A stretch of DNA of 64,000 nucleotides. Source: Combretum micranthum. Its lineage: Eukaryota; Streptophyta; Magnoliopsida; Myrtales; Combretaceae. A program made the position numbers and the translations under genes. Positions 24,014-36,275 of the stretch are shown in pieces. A model generated the notes under the pieces. It searched no databases. It was not told the DNA's origin and saw only the letters and a list, made by a program, of their open reading frames with translations. Location of the stretch: contig JAMXBD010000964.1 of assembly GCA_024138025.1 (NCBI GenBank), positions 482,144 through 546,143 of the forward strand. Reading direction: 5' to 3'. How positions within the stretch are numbered: position 1 is the stretch's first letter; the number at the start of each line of letters is the position of its first letter.

Positions 24014-24867
24014 TAGGCATCGTCAAGGCTCGGTTCGGGTCTGGAACCGGACCTGAGCCGCCGGTTCTCGGTTCCAAAAGTTGTGGAACCAGAATCGGAC
24101 CTGTGAGAGCCGGTCCGGTTCCCGGTTCTTAGGAACCGTCGGTTCTCACGGTTCGGTTCCAGTTCTAGAGGAACGGGAACCATGAAAAAAAATAAAAAAT
24201 CAATTAAATAATTTACTTAATTTAACTAAAAAATGCAAATAAATTTTTAACTTGAATAACATTGAGCCTAACAATAATTGTTCATAGCATTAGTTGAGAA
24301 AATTCTATAATTATGTATTTATTTATATACAATCACTTGCACTTTTTTAATTGTTATATTAGCAATGTGATACTATAAAATATTCAAAGATATAAATAAT
24401 TCTCAATACCAAAAAACGAATCACATGTTGTTAAGAAAGAAAGTCTACTTTGATTAAAAGTCTACATAAATTTAACAATATATGATTTCAAATGTATTTA
24501 TTACTTGTGTTGTTAATAATAACACATTAAATATTGTGAATAGGAAATAAATTTTTTATTATTTATGCAAAAATAGTTTTAAATATTTATTTTATAATTA
24601 CAATTTTTTATAATTTTCTTTTCTTTTTTTTCTTACTTTTTTTATAATTTTTATGGTGTAGAACCGCCGGTTATACCGGTTCTTGGATCGACGGTTCCAA
24701 AACCGCCGGGTCATGCGGTTTTTAGGGATGGAACCGTAAGAACCCATCAGAACCGACGGGTCCTTTACCGGTTCAGACCCGCCATTGCCAGGCCAGTTCC
24801 CGGTTTAAGAACCGCCAATGACGGGTCATGTCGGTTCTTGATTCGAAACCGACCTTGATGATGTCTA
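24014..24867. mobile_element. Non-autonomous hAT-like element with CCGGTTC-rich ends
   Basis: The ends are imperfect inverted repeats: left TAGGCATCGTCAAGGCTCGG, right (complement) TAGACATCATCAAGGTCGG. About 170 bp inside the left end and 200 bp inside the right end are packed with GAACCGG/CCGGTTC/GGTTCC words in both orientations. The 460-bp middle is plain AT-rich DNA without ORFs. Terminal repeats starting TAGG/CAGG with dense subterminal motifs are typical of hAT-family MITEs, where transposase binds the subterminal repeats. I did not find a clean 8-bp target duplication, so the exact limits and superfamily stay provisional. Confidence 0.6.
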
Positions 24868-26595
24868 TACACGCTATTCAAAACCTAAGCATCTTAAAAA
24901 ATTTGTATGAAACTCGCTCGTTATATCAATCCAATTCTATTAGAAAATATTGAAATACATATGTTTATGAAAAATATATATATTAGAGATTAAATTGAAT
25001 TACAACACGAAGCAAAGTAAGGAAATTTAACAAAATACAACAATCATAATCAATAAAATACATTAGGGTCAGAATTCTTACTGCGATAATATAGTTTTCT
25101 TGAAAAAAAATTTCGCGACTCCAGCTCCAACTCAAACTAGTGACTAGAGCTCATTGACAAGTTCCAGCTCATCTATCTTGTGTTCGGTTGCTTGTTCAAC
25201 TTAAAAAAAAAAGTAAATAAATAAAATTAATTATTATGCTAATAATGGAAAAGATAATATATTATAAAATAATAAATTTCTAATTAATTAATATATATTT
25301 TTAAATTTGAAAATACTTACAATTTTAAATTAATCAATGCATACAACCACTGCCATGTTGATTCTAGTTTCTAGAATGACTCGAAGAGTCATTCAAATCG
25401 GGATTTGTTTGTATCCTATGGTACCATAAATTTATCATCATTTATAATCCGTCTATGCTCATATTAGATATGGATATGCAAAAGTTAAGCAACTTGCTAT
25501 TATCCACGATAAACACTCCAATTAACTCCAAAATCACCAACGCATTAATGAGTTCAAATAGTTTCAAATAGCATACATGGATTTGTAATTGATCACAAAA
25601 CACCATTTAATAATCTATATAAATTCATCTATGATTCAAGAAATCCACCCTACCAATACTATAATAATTATACATTGAGACTAAGTGTTTTCAATAAACT
25701 ATAACTACATATTACTACTTATGCCAACTGCACATAACCTATTACATATCCTCTACTCCTCAATTGGAAGGTCTTCAATGCTAGCAATAATCCCCAAACC
25801 AATTAATTGGTTACAAATAGTCATACAATCTCTTTATACATTTACCACATGTAGAAAAAGATAAAGGAATAAGCTGAAGCCCAAAATGGTATAATACAAA
25901 CATACACATGTGATCAAATAAGCACTTATTCACATGCAAACTTATTCTAATGCAACAACCATCTTATTATCTTTGTTTTAAGCAAGGCAAATAATACAGG
26001 GATAATCAATATCCCGCCACATGTAAATAAATGATATGCATATTACGATGTTGGATACTCCCTAACATTTATGAGTCCAAAACTAAATATTGGATACTCT
26101 TTAATATCCTCAAAACCAAAACACTCGGATCTACCAAGATCATGTTAGGCTTATTAATATAAACCAATTAAGTCCATGATTTATTAGTCAAAGAAGGAAG
26201 AAAACTTAGCCCCACCATTTTATTGAAAATCACACGGTATCAAATTTTTAATAATGTCTAAACTCAATGTACAGAAAAACGCTCTCAGACAAAGACCATC
26301 CGTATTACAAATCAGGAAAAAATATACACCCATCATTAGTCTGTTCATTACACTCAAAAGAAAGCCTTAGATCTGCACTGCCGTTTGAACTTTCCACAAG
26401 GAGAAAACTCACTTGCAAACGAATGAGCAAAAATCAGACTTTACAACTCTTTAGGTAATGTACTCTTCCTTTGCATGTTTGATTGTCGAACTTATTACTC
26501 TACAAATCAGTGAAAATGATTAGGGTTTTATTCAAGGAAAAAGTTTGTGTTTAAGTTTGTAAACTAAAGAACTAAGCTTGTTGTTTTTGTGTTTG
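24868..26595. other. AT-rich intergenic DNA
   Basis: No gene recognised. The left part has AT tracts; near 25125-25195 there is a short patch of CCAGCTC/GAGCTC words, possibly a terminus of an old DNA transposon. The right part (about 26270-26595) may belong to the LTR of the gypsy element that follows; its left limit could not be placed. Confidence 0.5.
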
Positions 26596-26623
26596 TTTTT
26601 TTTTTTTTTTTTTTTTTTTTTTT
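26596..26623. repeat. Poly-T run
   Basis: Twenty-eight consecutive T. On the minus strand this is a poly-A stretch inside or beside the gypsy LTR. Confidence 0.9.
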
Positions 26624-26910
26624 GAGGTAAAGATGGTGGACGATTACTAGCTTCGAGCTACTATTGGCTCTCGAAAACTCAGATGAGTTCAAGTCTAATG
26701 AACCAGGGGTGACTCCTTTATGCTTCCTCTATCTATTTATAGTATCTATTTGTTAGATTTGTGATATCGTAATTGAGTTTGTTGTTTTTTGAATCTGTGT
26801 ATGAGCTGTCTTAACGGCTATGAGCTCTTGTAAACTGATTAGATTTGAGATCCTATTGAACATACTGTTTCGGATGTCTGGGCTTGTATTTGATTCTTAT
26901 ACGCTTATCA
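26624..26910 (-). repeat. Start of the 3' LTR of the minus-strand gypsy element
   Basis: On the minus strand the sequence reads a purine tract AAGGGGAAGGAAAT and then TGATAAGCG, the expected polypurine tract followed by an LTR starting with TG. A TATA box (TATAAATA, plus-strand 26734-26741) lies about 170 bp in. The far end of the LTR and its partner LTR were not found; the partner side has been replaced by another element at 30428. Confidence 0.6.
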
Positions 26911-27253
26911 ATTTCCTTCCCCTTAAAACATTAAACCTGTCCCTAAGGTCAAAAGTCGGATAATTAGTTTAAAACTCTTCTAGATAGATCCAAACAGCAT
27001 CCTCTAGTAGGAAAGATTCCTACTGAACTAAAATATGTGGAATGATGTTTCCTTTTCTCCAAATAGAACGTTGAGACAAAATAGCTAAATGTTTAACAAT
27101 AGGGTAATTACCTAAAGCTTCTATAGGCAGCTGAATTGTCTCATCTTGTATACCTTGTGATTTCCTCAGTAAAGAAACATGAAAAATAGGGTGAATTCAT
27201 GACTCCTAAGGCAGCTTCAACTTGTAGGCTACTGAGCCAAATTTCTCTAAAAT

Positions 27254-28051
27254 CTAAAAAGGTCCATAATATCTTCTGGCCAATTTATGAGATGGCTCAC
27301 TTGCAACAAATGATGGCCTATAAGGCTGTAGCTTAACATACACATAGTCTCCGACGTGAAAATCCTTTTCTACTCCATTACTGTCAATTGTAGACGTCAC
27401 AACTTGTTGAGCTTTAAATAAATTGGTCCTTAAAGTTTTTAGGATCTCATCTCTAGATGCTAACTCAGCACCTATAGCCTCAATTGAACTCAATCCTTGA
27501 ACATAATATGGAATATGGGGTGGTTTTCGACCATACATAGCTTGAAACAAAGTTAAACCTGTGCTATTATGAAAGATTGTATTAAATGAAAATTCAACCC
27601 ATGGTAAAAATTTTGGCCAATCCTTAGGAACATCCATAACAAAAGAGCATAAATAATGCTCTAAGTACCTATTAACGACCTCCGATTGACTATCAATCTG
27701 TGGATGATAAGCAAAACTCATATGTAGCTTAGTTCCATTGAGTTTAAACAAATCATTCCAAAACTTGCTAACAAACACATGAGCTCTATCAAAAATGATA
27801 GAGCATGGAATGCCATGAAGCTCGACCAAAATGTCTACAAAAAGTTTGGCAATTGAGACAGCTGTGTAATTAGCAGCCAAAAGGTCGAAATGGCAATATT
27901 TAGTTAAGCGGTCAACAATGACTAGAATAACCGAAAACCCATGAGAAATTAGTAGACCAGTAACGAAATCTATGGAAATGTCTTCATACACCTTTTGTGG
28001 AATCAGTAATGGTTGAAGGAAAACTTGTGGAGCTGAAGTCAAATACTTCAC
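27254..28051 (-). pseudogene. Ty3/gypsy integrase
   Basis: The longest intact frame of the element, 265 codons. It holds D-F-V-T-G-L near the start, V-I-V-D-R-L-T-K-Y, then I-I-F-D-R (normally S-D-R-D), H-P-Q-I-D-S-Q-S-E-V-V-N-R with the third acidic residue, and a M-Y-G-R-K-P-P segment. A K-L-x-x-R-Y-Y-G-P-F stretch follows. These are the DDE core and GPY/F module of Ty3 integrases. The first and third acidic residues are present. At the second site the aspartate is kept (I-I-F-D) but its usual R-D neighbours have become R-A-H. Confidence 0.9.
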
Positions 28052-28251
28052 CTGCTGACATACATGACATTTTTTAATAAAATCTACAACATTATTTTAT
28101 TCCTTTCTAAAAAAATGAAGGAGAGAGTCTCTTATGTCTTTAACACCCCAAATGACCACTAGTTGGGGTAATTGGCCAATAAAAAGTCATCCTTATAAAC
28201 CAATGGTTAAGAAGTAGAATCACCTCTCTGCACTTAGTCGACTAGAGTTAA

Positions 28252-28720
28252 TCATTGAGCATCTTTAGAAAGTGCATGTTTCAAAATAGTCAAAAAATAA
28301 AAAGAAGGAATTGCTAGTGCCAAAAATAATGACTCCTCATAAAACATCCTCGACAATGAGTCTGCTACACGATTTTCTACCTCCGGCTTATATTGAATTT
28401 CATAGTCACAGCCTAAAAGCTTTACCAACAGTTGTTGCCATTCCAAAGTTTGAATAACCTATGTTAATAATTCCTTAAGACATTTCTAGTCAGTTCTAAT
28501 AATGAAATGACGTCCCAAAAGATATCGACACCATTTTCTAACTGCTTCCATAATAGCTACTAATTTCCTGACATGGATACTTGCCTTTTGCAACTTCAAT
28601 GTGAATTTCTTGCTAAAATAAGTTATGGTGCGATTGTCTTGGTGCAAAACAGCCCCCATGCCTGATCCCTAAGGCATTTCTTTCAACAATTAATGTCTTT
28701 GCAAAATCAAGCAAAGCTGA
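28252..28720 (-). pseudogene. Ty3/gypsy RNase H region
   Basis: Broken frames read W-Q-Q-L-L-V-K-L-L-G-C-D-Y-E-I-Q-Y-K and N-R-V-A-D-S-L-S-R near 28340-28446. This is the conserved end of the Ty3 RNase H (WL.KL..FDYEI.Y..G..N..AD.LSR). It is interrupted by stops. Confidence 0.8.
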
Positions 28721-29079
28721 AACTATTGCTAAGATCAACACTTGTTTTAATTGTTCAAAAGCAATTTAAGCTGTAGAAACTTACGAAAATTGGTCCTTCT
28801 TGAGCATATTAGTAAGAGGGGATGTAATTTTAGCATAATCTTTAACAAATCTGCGATAATAGCCCTTATGTCTAAAAACCTCTCAACTACTTCACATTAA
28901 TAGGTTGAGGCCATGCTGTAATCGCTTTGAGCTTATCTAGTTCAAGGCCTCCTGTTCCAACCAACACAATATGGCCTAGATACTCAATTTTATTTTAGCC
29001 AAAAGAATACTTGGACCTTTTGAGGAAAAATGCATGTTTATGCAAATAGTGAAGAGCCTATTATAAATGAGCTAAATGG

Positions 29080-29560
29080 TCTTCCATCGATCTACTGTAA
29101 ATGAGAATATCATAAAATAATAAACTTCCTAAAATATGGCCGGAAGATAGTATTCATAATGGCTTGAATGTAGAAGGGGTGGTAGATAAACCAAAAGGTA
29201 TGACTACAAATTCATAGTGGCCTTCATGTGCCCTAAAAGTAGTTTTAGGAATATCATCTGGAAACATCCGAATTTGATGGTGGCCTACCCTTAAATCCAT
29301 CTTAGAAAATATTGCAGCTCTACCCAATTCGTCCAATAACTCATCAATTGTGGGAATAAGAAACTTGTCTTGAGTAGTAGCTTGGGTCAAAACTCGATAA
29401 TCGACACAAAACCTCCAAGATCCATCCTTTTTTTACCAATAATACTAGCAAAGAAAAAGGACTGGTACTTAGTCGAATGACCCATGCCATTTTTTCAATT
29501 TTACTCTTCTGAAAAGTATGGATACCAATATGGTCTAACATTAACAACTTGCCCTTTTGA
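29080..29560 (-). pseudogene. Ty3/gypsy reverse transcriptase with a shortened catalytic box
   Basis: The frame at 29154-29390 has [37 protein letters not shown] and P-F-G-L, the core RT blocks of Ty3. Before it, K-S-K-I-E-K and S-T-S-P-F-S lie in a shifted frame (29450-29530). The downstream box reads F-Y-D-I-L-I-Y-S instead of F-x-D-D-I-L-x-Y-S, so one aspartate codon of the catalytic pair is missing (near 29092-29118). Confidence 0.85.
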
Positions 29561-30427
29561 ATTCAAGTATATATGATGTTATACATCTCGAAGTGGCGGC
29601 AACGATGATAGAATCACGAACACATCATTGAATATGCCCAACAATGCTTCTAAAGCATTGTTAGTGGTGGTACAAGATGGTGAAACATCCACCTAAGCCA
29701 CAACATTAAAATAATAAGCCATTGTATCCAACTTCATCATGTTCCAAAGCTGCTTAGATAAAATTTCTTTGCAAGCTATATCAATTGATCCAATTAAACA
29801 AAGAGCCTTGCTATTTCAATTAAATTTCACCATCAATTTGCTATAATCTGAAGTAACAGGTCCTAAAGTGATTAGCCATTGATTTCCCTACACTAATTCT
29901 GCCCCTTGAGTTGTTAATATGTAGAAGTCGACTGAAAAAGTGATTCTTTGTAAAAGTAAAGGGAGATTTCTACATAAACCAATACAAACCAACTTATCCT
30001 CATTACCAATTAGTATTGAAAATTAGGGTACCACTTCAATAGGGATTTTCAGTTTATGAGCCATACTCCCTTGAATAAAGTTGTGAGTACTACCAAAATC
30101 AATAAGAATATTTAATGTGACTCCCCTCACCCGTCCCTGGATGCATAAAGTTTTTGACACAATTGCTCCAAATAGAGCATGCTAACTAATCTCTACCTCC
30201 TTCACTAGATTACCTTCACTATAAGAATCATCTAAGATACGTTTATGTTCAAGACAATCAAGAAACTGATTGACATCATCCTCAGGATGAATCATGATTA
30301 CAAATTTGGATTTACAAATATGGCCTTTGTGTTATTTATCATCACAATTATAACATAATCCCTTCTCACGCCTAATAACTAATTTAGCAAGATTCATCTT
30401 CTTAATAGGCAAAGACTTCTTAGCTGA

Positions 30428-33400
30428 TGTCACACCCTAAAGGATACCCTAAACGTGACGGTTCGACATATACAATATTAAAGTTTAAGAATGACTTCCC
30501 AAAGGCATGCAAATGCTTTAAAACAATATGTAAGGTGTCCATCATAGTAATAGGAGACACAAGGAGGAAGTGTGGTATGAGAAAGTAAAAATATCATGCA
30601 AGAAATCTAAATAAAAATTATCTTCAAAATCATAAACGAATATATAGTCTTTACGTCATCTTAGGGGCACTCCCCCACTAAATCTGCAATATTCAAAATA
30701 CAGTTTGGGTCTTACATATAATAACAACTATAACTATAGAGATTTTAAAGGAAATCTATTCTAAGATCTTCAAAAGGATTTCACCCAAAAGCTTTCCTAA
30801 AAGCGTAAGCTTACCCGAATAGGTAAAAACCTCGGGTATAAGAGATATTAATCCTGTATCAATAAAAATCTATTGAGGTGTAAGCTCAACTAGCTTAATG
30901 AGAATATTTTCGAATTAGTGTACTCGTATCAATAAAATCAAATAAGTTATTAAATAAGATATGAAATGCAGCAAGCATGTAAGCAAGCAATATATATGAT
31001 CAGCTGGAAATCATATGTTCGAATGGATTTACACTCTCCATTCGATGTTAGGTGTTTCGGGCTCTTTAAAACCATGCTTTATCATCTAACTTGTAGCTCT
31101 TTCGAGCTCTTACTTGCTCCATTCTGAAATAGTTCTTTTGGGCTTCTATTCGCCCATTTTGGCAGTCTTGTGGTTCCTGTGAATACTTCACTACTATACT
31201 CTTGTCCTACCTTGGCATAGTAGCTACATGCAATGTGACTCACTTCATGATATGCATGAATCAATTAATGTAATTCTTGACATATGATTAAGGTATTTTA
31301 AAGGCGATAACAAAATTTGCAAACACTCCATCATGATAATAAAATACGAATTTAATTAACAACAATTCATGTCTTGATATGCTTAGTATGCTTTCAACCA
31401 ATATTATCATGCATATTCCATTTCTATTTTTTCTCCTACTTCTAGTGTCTCTAGCTACAAGCATAAATAAGTACGTAAAAGTAAGTGATAAACTCACTCG
31501 ATTATCCTTACCAAAAATCCTTTACTCATAAAAGTCCTCATGATATGGATCCTCCAACTCCTCGTCACCTAAACGAAAAAAATATCCGAAACCAATATTT
31601 CACGGAACTTCTACTCCAACTTTGTAATTCTAATTCACTATTTTCTTCAAAATTCGTATAATAGAAATTCCAACTTAAAATGATCATAACTTGCTCATTT
31701 TAACTCAGAAATTCAGATATAAAATATCGTTTTCTACCTACTTGAAAAGATCTATCCATTTCTAAGGTTTTTTTTTACATTAAAAGCTGTTTGGGTTTCG
31801 AAACAGGTCGGTACAAAGTTGACATGAAAATCCTGGTCCCTAAATTATAGCGTTTTTGAGATTTTAGTTCATCCAAAAGTTTATAAAAAATATAGATATT
31901 TATGTAGTTTGAAAAATCTTTATATAGATGTATACTCATATTATATGCATGATTCTAGTGATGTTGTCTTAAAAATGATTTTTTTTTTTCATAAAACATT
32001 TACTTTTGGAATTGTAAAATGAAGTTTACAAAATCTTTCTTTAAGTTATTGGAAGGAAAATCAAAATTTTAGGTTGTTACTAATGAATGCTTACTCATTT
32101 AAAACTATCATTTTTTATATTTTTATTAACTTTATAAAGATAGATTTATTTCTTAAAAACTTGGTTCTTTAATTTGTTCTAACAATTGTTATTTCTCAAG
32201 TGAATGGTTGAACTAATAATTTGACTTAGAAAACTTATTTTGTTTTAGTATTTTTGGGATGTGATGTATACCTTATAAATAAATTTTTAAGAAAACATCG
32301 TATAGGCAAGGAATTATTACATTAAAAGTTTATGATAATCTTATTTTAATAGTTGGAAAAGAAAAGATTATAGTTAAAATTTTAAGTTGTAATCCATTTT
32401 ATTTTCTAAGTGGATTTTCAACTAAAGAGTTGATTTTAGAATTTGATTGGAAAAATTATTTTAATCTTTAGTGGTTTATCAAGTATTGGCATAAGCCATA
32501 TAATAAGTTTTTTAAGAAAATTTTGCATAATAAAGAATTACCATATTAAATTCAACAATAGAAATATATTGAAAAAGTATAATTGAACTATTATTCTAGT
32601 TTAAGTGAAAGTTTCTCCTAAGTATTAGAAGTCACTTTTCTTTAGAGATTGGCCCTTTCTTTTTATATGAAAGAAAAATGATTCCTTATGTTGTCTTGAA
32701 AATTTTCATTAAGATAACAACATCGTCCTAAGATCATGCCTGAATAGGAACTTAGTAGTTATGTTACGAAAACTAATTCATGTAGAACATAAAGAAAATA
32801 GAAAATTTAAATAATCATATAAGAACAAAATATGGAAGTCTTAGCTTGTATCAAGGCTTCCGAGACTCAATTATCACCAATCTTATAAATAAAGAAAAAT
32901 AAGAAAATTAGGAGAAAAGGAGGATTTGGAGTCTTAGATTTATATTCAAAGCTTTCAGGACTTAGAACGAACAAGTCCTTGTTGTTTTGGCTTAATGAAG
33001 GACAAGTATAAGACTAGAAAAATTAGTTTTAATAAAGTGCATGAAATAAATAAATATAAATGACATGAGCATAAATAAAAGTTATGTTAGTGAGTCTATA
33101 TGCTGTAAGAATATATATACATAAATATACTTATAATATATATAAAAGTTAGATTATGAGCAATAATAAATAAATATATAATAAAAAATAATAATAATAT
33201 TTACTTGAACATCGTTAAACAAGACATGAAGTATTGTTACTTATAACATATAAGTTTGAAAACATACAATATAGTCATGTTATTTAACATGAATATGAGA
33301 TGGTTTTACGAATTTTTACCTAAGGTTATTTTTTGGTTGAAAAAGAAATGAAGTATCGGTAGTTGTATGTAGATGATCGTTTTATGAAAAGAATAGAGAG

Positions 33401-33710
33401 TTGGGAAGAGAACTTTGAAGAGGGAATTTTGTGGAGAGAATTTGAGAGAGTTATGGTAGGAAAAATGAGATATGCAAAAGAAATGGAGGGAGATGGGATA
33501 TTTATAGATAAATGTAGAGGGATTTTAGATGTATTATAATAAATTGAGAGAGAAAGGAGAGGGTAGTGCCAGCCATGGGGAGAAGAAGAAGAGGGAGAGA
33601 TTAAAATTTGAATTTTTTTTTTGTAAAGAAAAGTAATAAAGTGTAAGAGAAGTTTAGTAAAAAATTGTATTGGAAATAAAAATGTAAGGTATAGGTATGT
33701 AAGTATTTAA
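30428..33710 (-). mobile_element. Giant LTR, copy B (truncated)
   Basis: It starts TGTCACACCCTAAAGGATAC, the complement of the 3' end of copies A and C. It shares with them the block around 31660-31735 (complement of copy A 7385-7450) and a TATA box on the minus strand (33499-33506). It sits inside the gag region of the gypsy element; the bases before it are GCTGA. Similarity to copy C continues to about 33710 and then stops without the expected TGTAAGCC end, so its 5' end (right side here) is missing. Confidence 0.7.
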
Positions 33711-34070
33711 TAAATTAATTACTAGGTCACTTAAGTATATACATAGAAGTATAATTTGATTAGATAAATTCCCTTTTTAATGTCACATTTTTTTGTAGGT
33801 ATATGGCTACGTTTTCGATGAAGCAAAATAATTGCGATTAGGATTGATGTGTTATAAACGTTGTTATAAATATTTACAATGTATTAAAGTGTTATTTCAT
33901 TAATCATTTGATTTCTTTTTCATGTATTTTTATACAACTTATGTAATGTTTTTAGTTTATTCCTTTGTCTACGATCTTGCACGCAATTAGCTTTAACTAT
34001 GTTGTTTATTATAAAAGTTTATTTTCTTATTTAATTTTTATACTCGCAACGCGGGTGCATCATTTGCTAA
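33711..34070 (+). mobile_element. Helitron-like 3' terminus (left end not found)
   Basis: The stretch ends CTCGCAACGCGGG, then eleven bases, then CTAA followed by T. That fits the Helitron 3' signature: a short GC-rich hairpin 10-12 bases before CTRR, inserted next to T. The hairpin (34043-34055) has arms CTCGC/GCGGG with one G-T pair and loop AAC. No Rep/helicase ORF is present, so it would be non-autonomous. The start could lie anywhere to the left; the boundary given is only where copy B similarity ends. Confidence 0.5.
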
Positions 34071-34574
34071 TATAATGTGTATTTACCAAGTATTGTTGTT
34101 GTAACAATTGTGAAATATAGAATTAAAAATAATAATTTACAAAGATTTAAGTTAAAACCAATTACTCTATGGTGATTTTATGAATTTCAGTGGAATTATG
34201 GAGTTTTTTGTTTTGCTACAAATTATGTAGATTTAAAATAAATTTTGAGATCCTATTACAACACTATTTGGACTTTGAGAGAGTGTGTGTATATATATAT
34301 ATTCTATATTTAATAATAAGTTGTTATTGTATTTATATGTCATATGTATATTATATGTCATATATAATATACACATGGTGAATAACTATCAATGTTATTG
34401 CCATATGAGTGATAATTATTTTAAAAACCATCGATCAGATTATCCACGTGTTAAAACATGATTGATAATTGACCACTACATAGACATATATGTATATATA
34501 TATATATATATATATAGTATGTGTACCATCTATTGAAATATTTTCCCCTGTATTTTAACAAACCACAAAACTAG
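34071..34574. other. AT-rich DNA with a TA microsatellite
   Basis: No gene seen. It holds GTATATATAT and ATATGTCATATGTATATTATATGTCATAT motifs near 34290-34370 and an uninterrupted TA run at 34493-34516. Confidence 0.6.
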
Positions 34575-36120
34575 CATCCAACACAATGGACTTGATTCGT
34601 TGCAAATGTATATATAAAAGTAAAAGCGAATTTTTCCAGCAAATATACTGGGTCAAATCAAGTAATATAATGATGAACAAAGTGTCGATCCCATGAGGAT
34701 TACTTAACTACTAAACAGGTATTAGATTCTATAGAAACATATCGATTGAGTGTGAGAAAAACAAAATCCACCCTAGTTTCACTAATCGAATTGCTATCAT
34801 ATTATAATAACTATTAGCATTGTTGATATTCATATGAAATTATCAAAAACCCTAATCCTTTTACAAGTTTTAAAATATTTAAAACCACCATTAATCCATT
34901 AGCTTCCGCTACACAAATTAATAGTGGAATCTAATTCATAATCATGAATCTTCCAATTCTATGATTGACTAATTTCCGAAATCAATTTCTCCTGATCCCT
35001 TAGTGAGAAACTAATCCAAAACTTTGCTTGAATCTTTAAGGATAATTTCTAAATCAGATTAAATATTGCTGCTTCCGCAATTGTTACTTAACCTAAATTT
35101 AAGAATTCCTTATAAACACTAATTCCCCTTTCGAGTTATCAATATTCCTATAAAACTTAGTTCAATCAAGAAACATGATTTATAATAAGAATTGTAATAT
35201 GAATATTCCAAAAATCTAACAATTTATAACAAAATCACAACCATCCTATTAGCAATTCTAGGGTTTCATCATATTCTCACAATGAAAACTTAGAAAATCA
35301 TGGATTGATTCAAATAATCATAAATCAAAGTAATTACAACAAGAGAATTCATCCTTAAAACCAAAATCACAAATTGAAATTGCATAAAGATAATAGATTA
35401 GATGTCACCAATTTTAATCACAAATTGTATCCTTGTTGCAAAACTTCAACAAAATTGATCTTCAATCCTTCAAAATGATTACAAGGCTTCTCATTCGACA
35501 AGCTTGAATCCGAAAAAAACTCTCTCACAAATCTAATCTAGGATCTATATTCTACTTTAGATCTGATAGATATCTAAAGGAAATTTTGTGCGTCTTTATA
35601 ACAAAACAACCCTAAGAGTTTTATAAGCAAAAACAAAGAAATGTCACCGGGCACAATGTAGGCCAGTGGTTACAGAGTCTATGTCGGCAACATACTAGGC
35701 GATGTAGAACTTATGTCGGTTGGAAAGTTAGCAGCTTGATGTCGGCTTTAATGTTTCTAAATTTGTGGATGAGCAAGACTAGTCCGAGGCCGGCAGCGTA
35801 TAATTCCTAATAGCCAGTGTACCTTAAAAATATGAAAGGTCGATAAAGTTTGCTCCAACACTGGCAATGTTGAATCCAATGCTAAAAAATTTGGTTCTGT
35901 ACTTATGTAAGGCCGATGGCGTAGGATCAAAATTTATCGGCATACGTTGTATTTTCAAACGCTGAAGAGAATTTGTTGATGAAAGCTGGCTATGATCTTC
36001 TTCTACTATGAAAGCCAGCGGTGTTTGAAGCATATTTTGCGGACATTTGTTCTTTTCCTTTCCAAATTTGCTCAAAACTCCATCAAATTTTATATATTTG
36101 TAATTTTAAATCCTCCATGA
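34575..36120 (-). repeat. LTR fragment, Tat/Athila-like (minus orientation)
   Basis: Near the left end the minus strand has GTTGGATGC just before the end, and AATCCTCATGGGATCGACAC further in. These phrases are common at the 3' end of Tat/Athila-type LTRs, and a related phrase occurs in the LTR at 869-2450. The adjoining sequence expected to be the primer site is degraded. Between 35650 and 36010 a series of short phrases (GGCCAGTG, TGTCGGC, GCCGATGGCG, GCCAGCGGTG) repeats in degenerate form. There is no coding region. Confidence 0.5.
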
Positions 36121-36275
36121 CAAGAAATATTAAATTAAGAACATTTAATTACCAATTCCTTTAAATTTCTAAAATCAATAACAATTTATCGTGGATTGCT
36201 TAATAAAAAGTGTGTAAAATATGACTTTATCAGGACCCATCGTTGAAAAATAAACTTGACGCAATGAAAGGAATT

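Larger units (their letters stand above)
26911..30427 (-). mobile_element. Degenerate Ty3/gypsy (chromovirus-like) polyprotein
   Basis: On the minus strand the order is gag zinc knuckle (about 30310-30370: C-Y-N-C-D-D-K then G-H-I-C, with one in-frame stop) and aspartic protease (L-I-D-F-G-S-T-H-N-F near 30090). Then come RT (29080-29560), RNase H (28250-28720), integrase (27254-28051) and a C-terminal tail ending YPTFDLRDR-like near 26960. This is the Ty3 order, protease-RT-RNaseH-integrase. The tail recalls the chromodomain region of chromoviruses. Frameshifts and stops run throughout, so it is inactive. It is truncated at 30428 by giant LTR copy B. Confidence 0.88.

Noticed and set aside
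24014..24183. 64-codon minus-strand frame with Pro/Glu/Arg-rich product
   Set aside because: It comes from the repeated GAACCGG words in the end of the hAT-like element.
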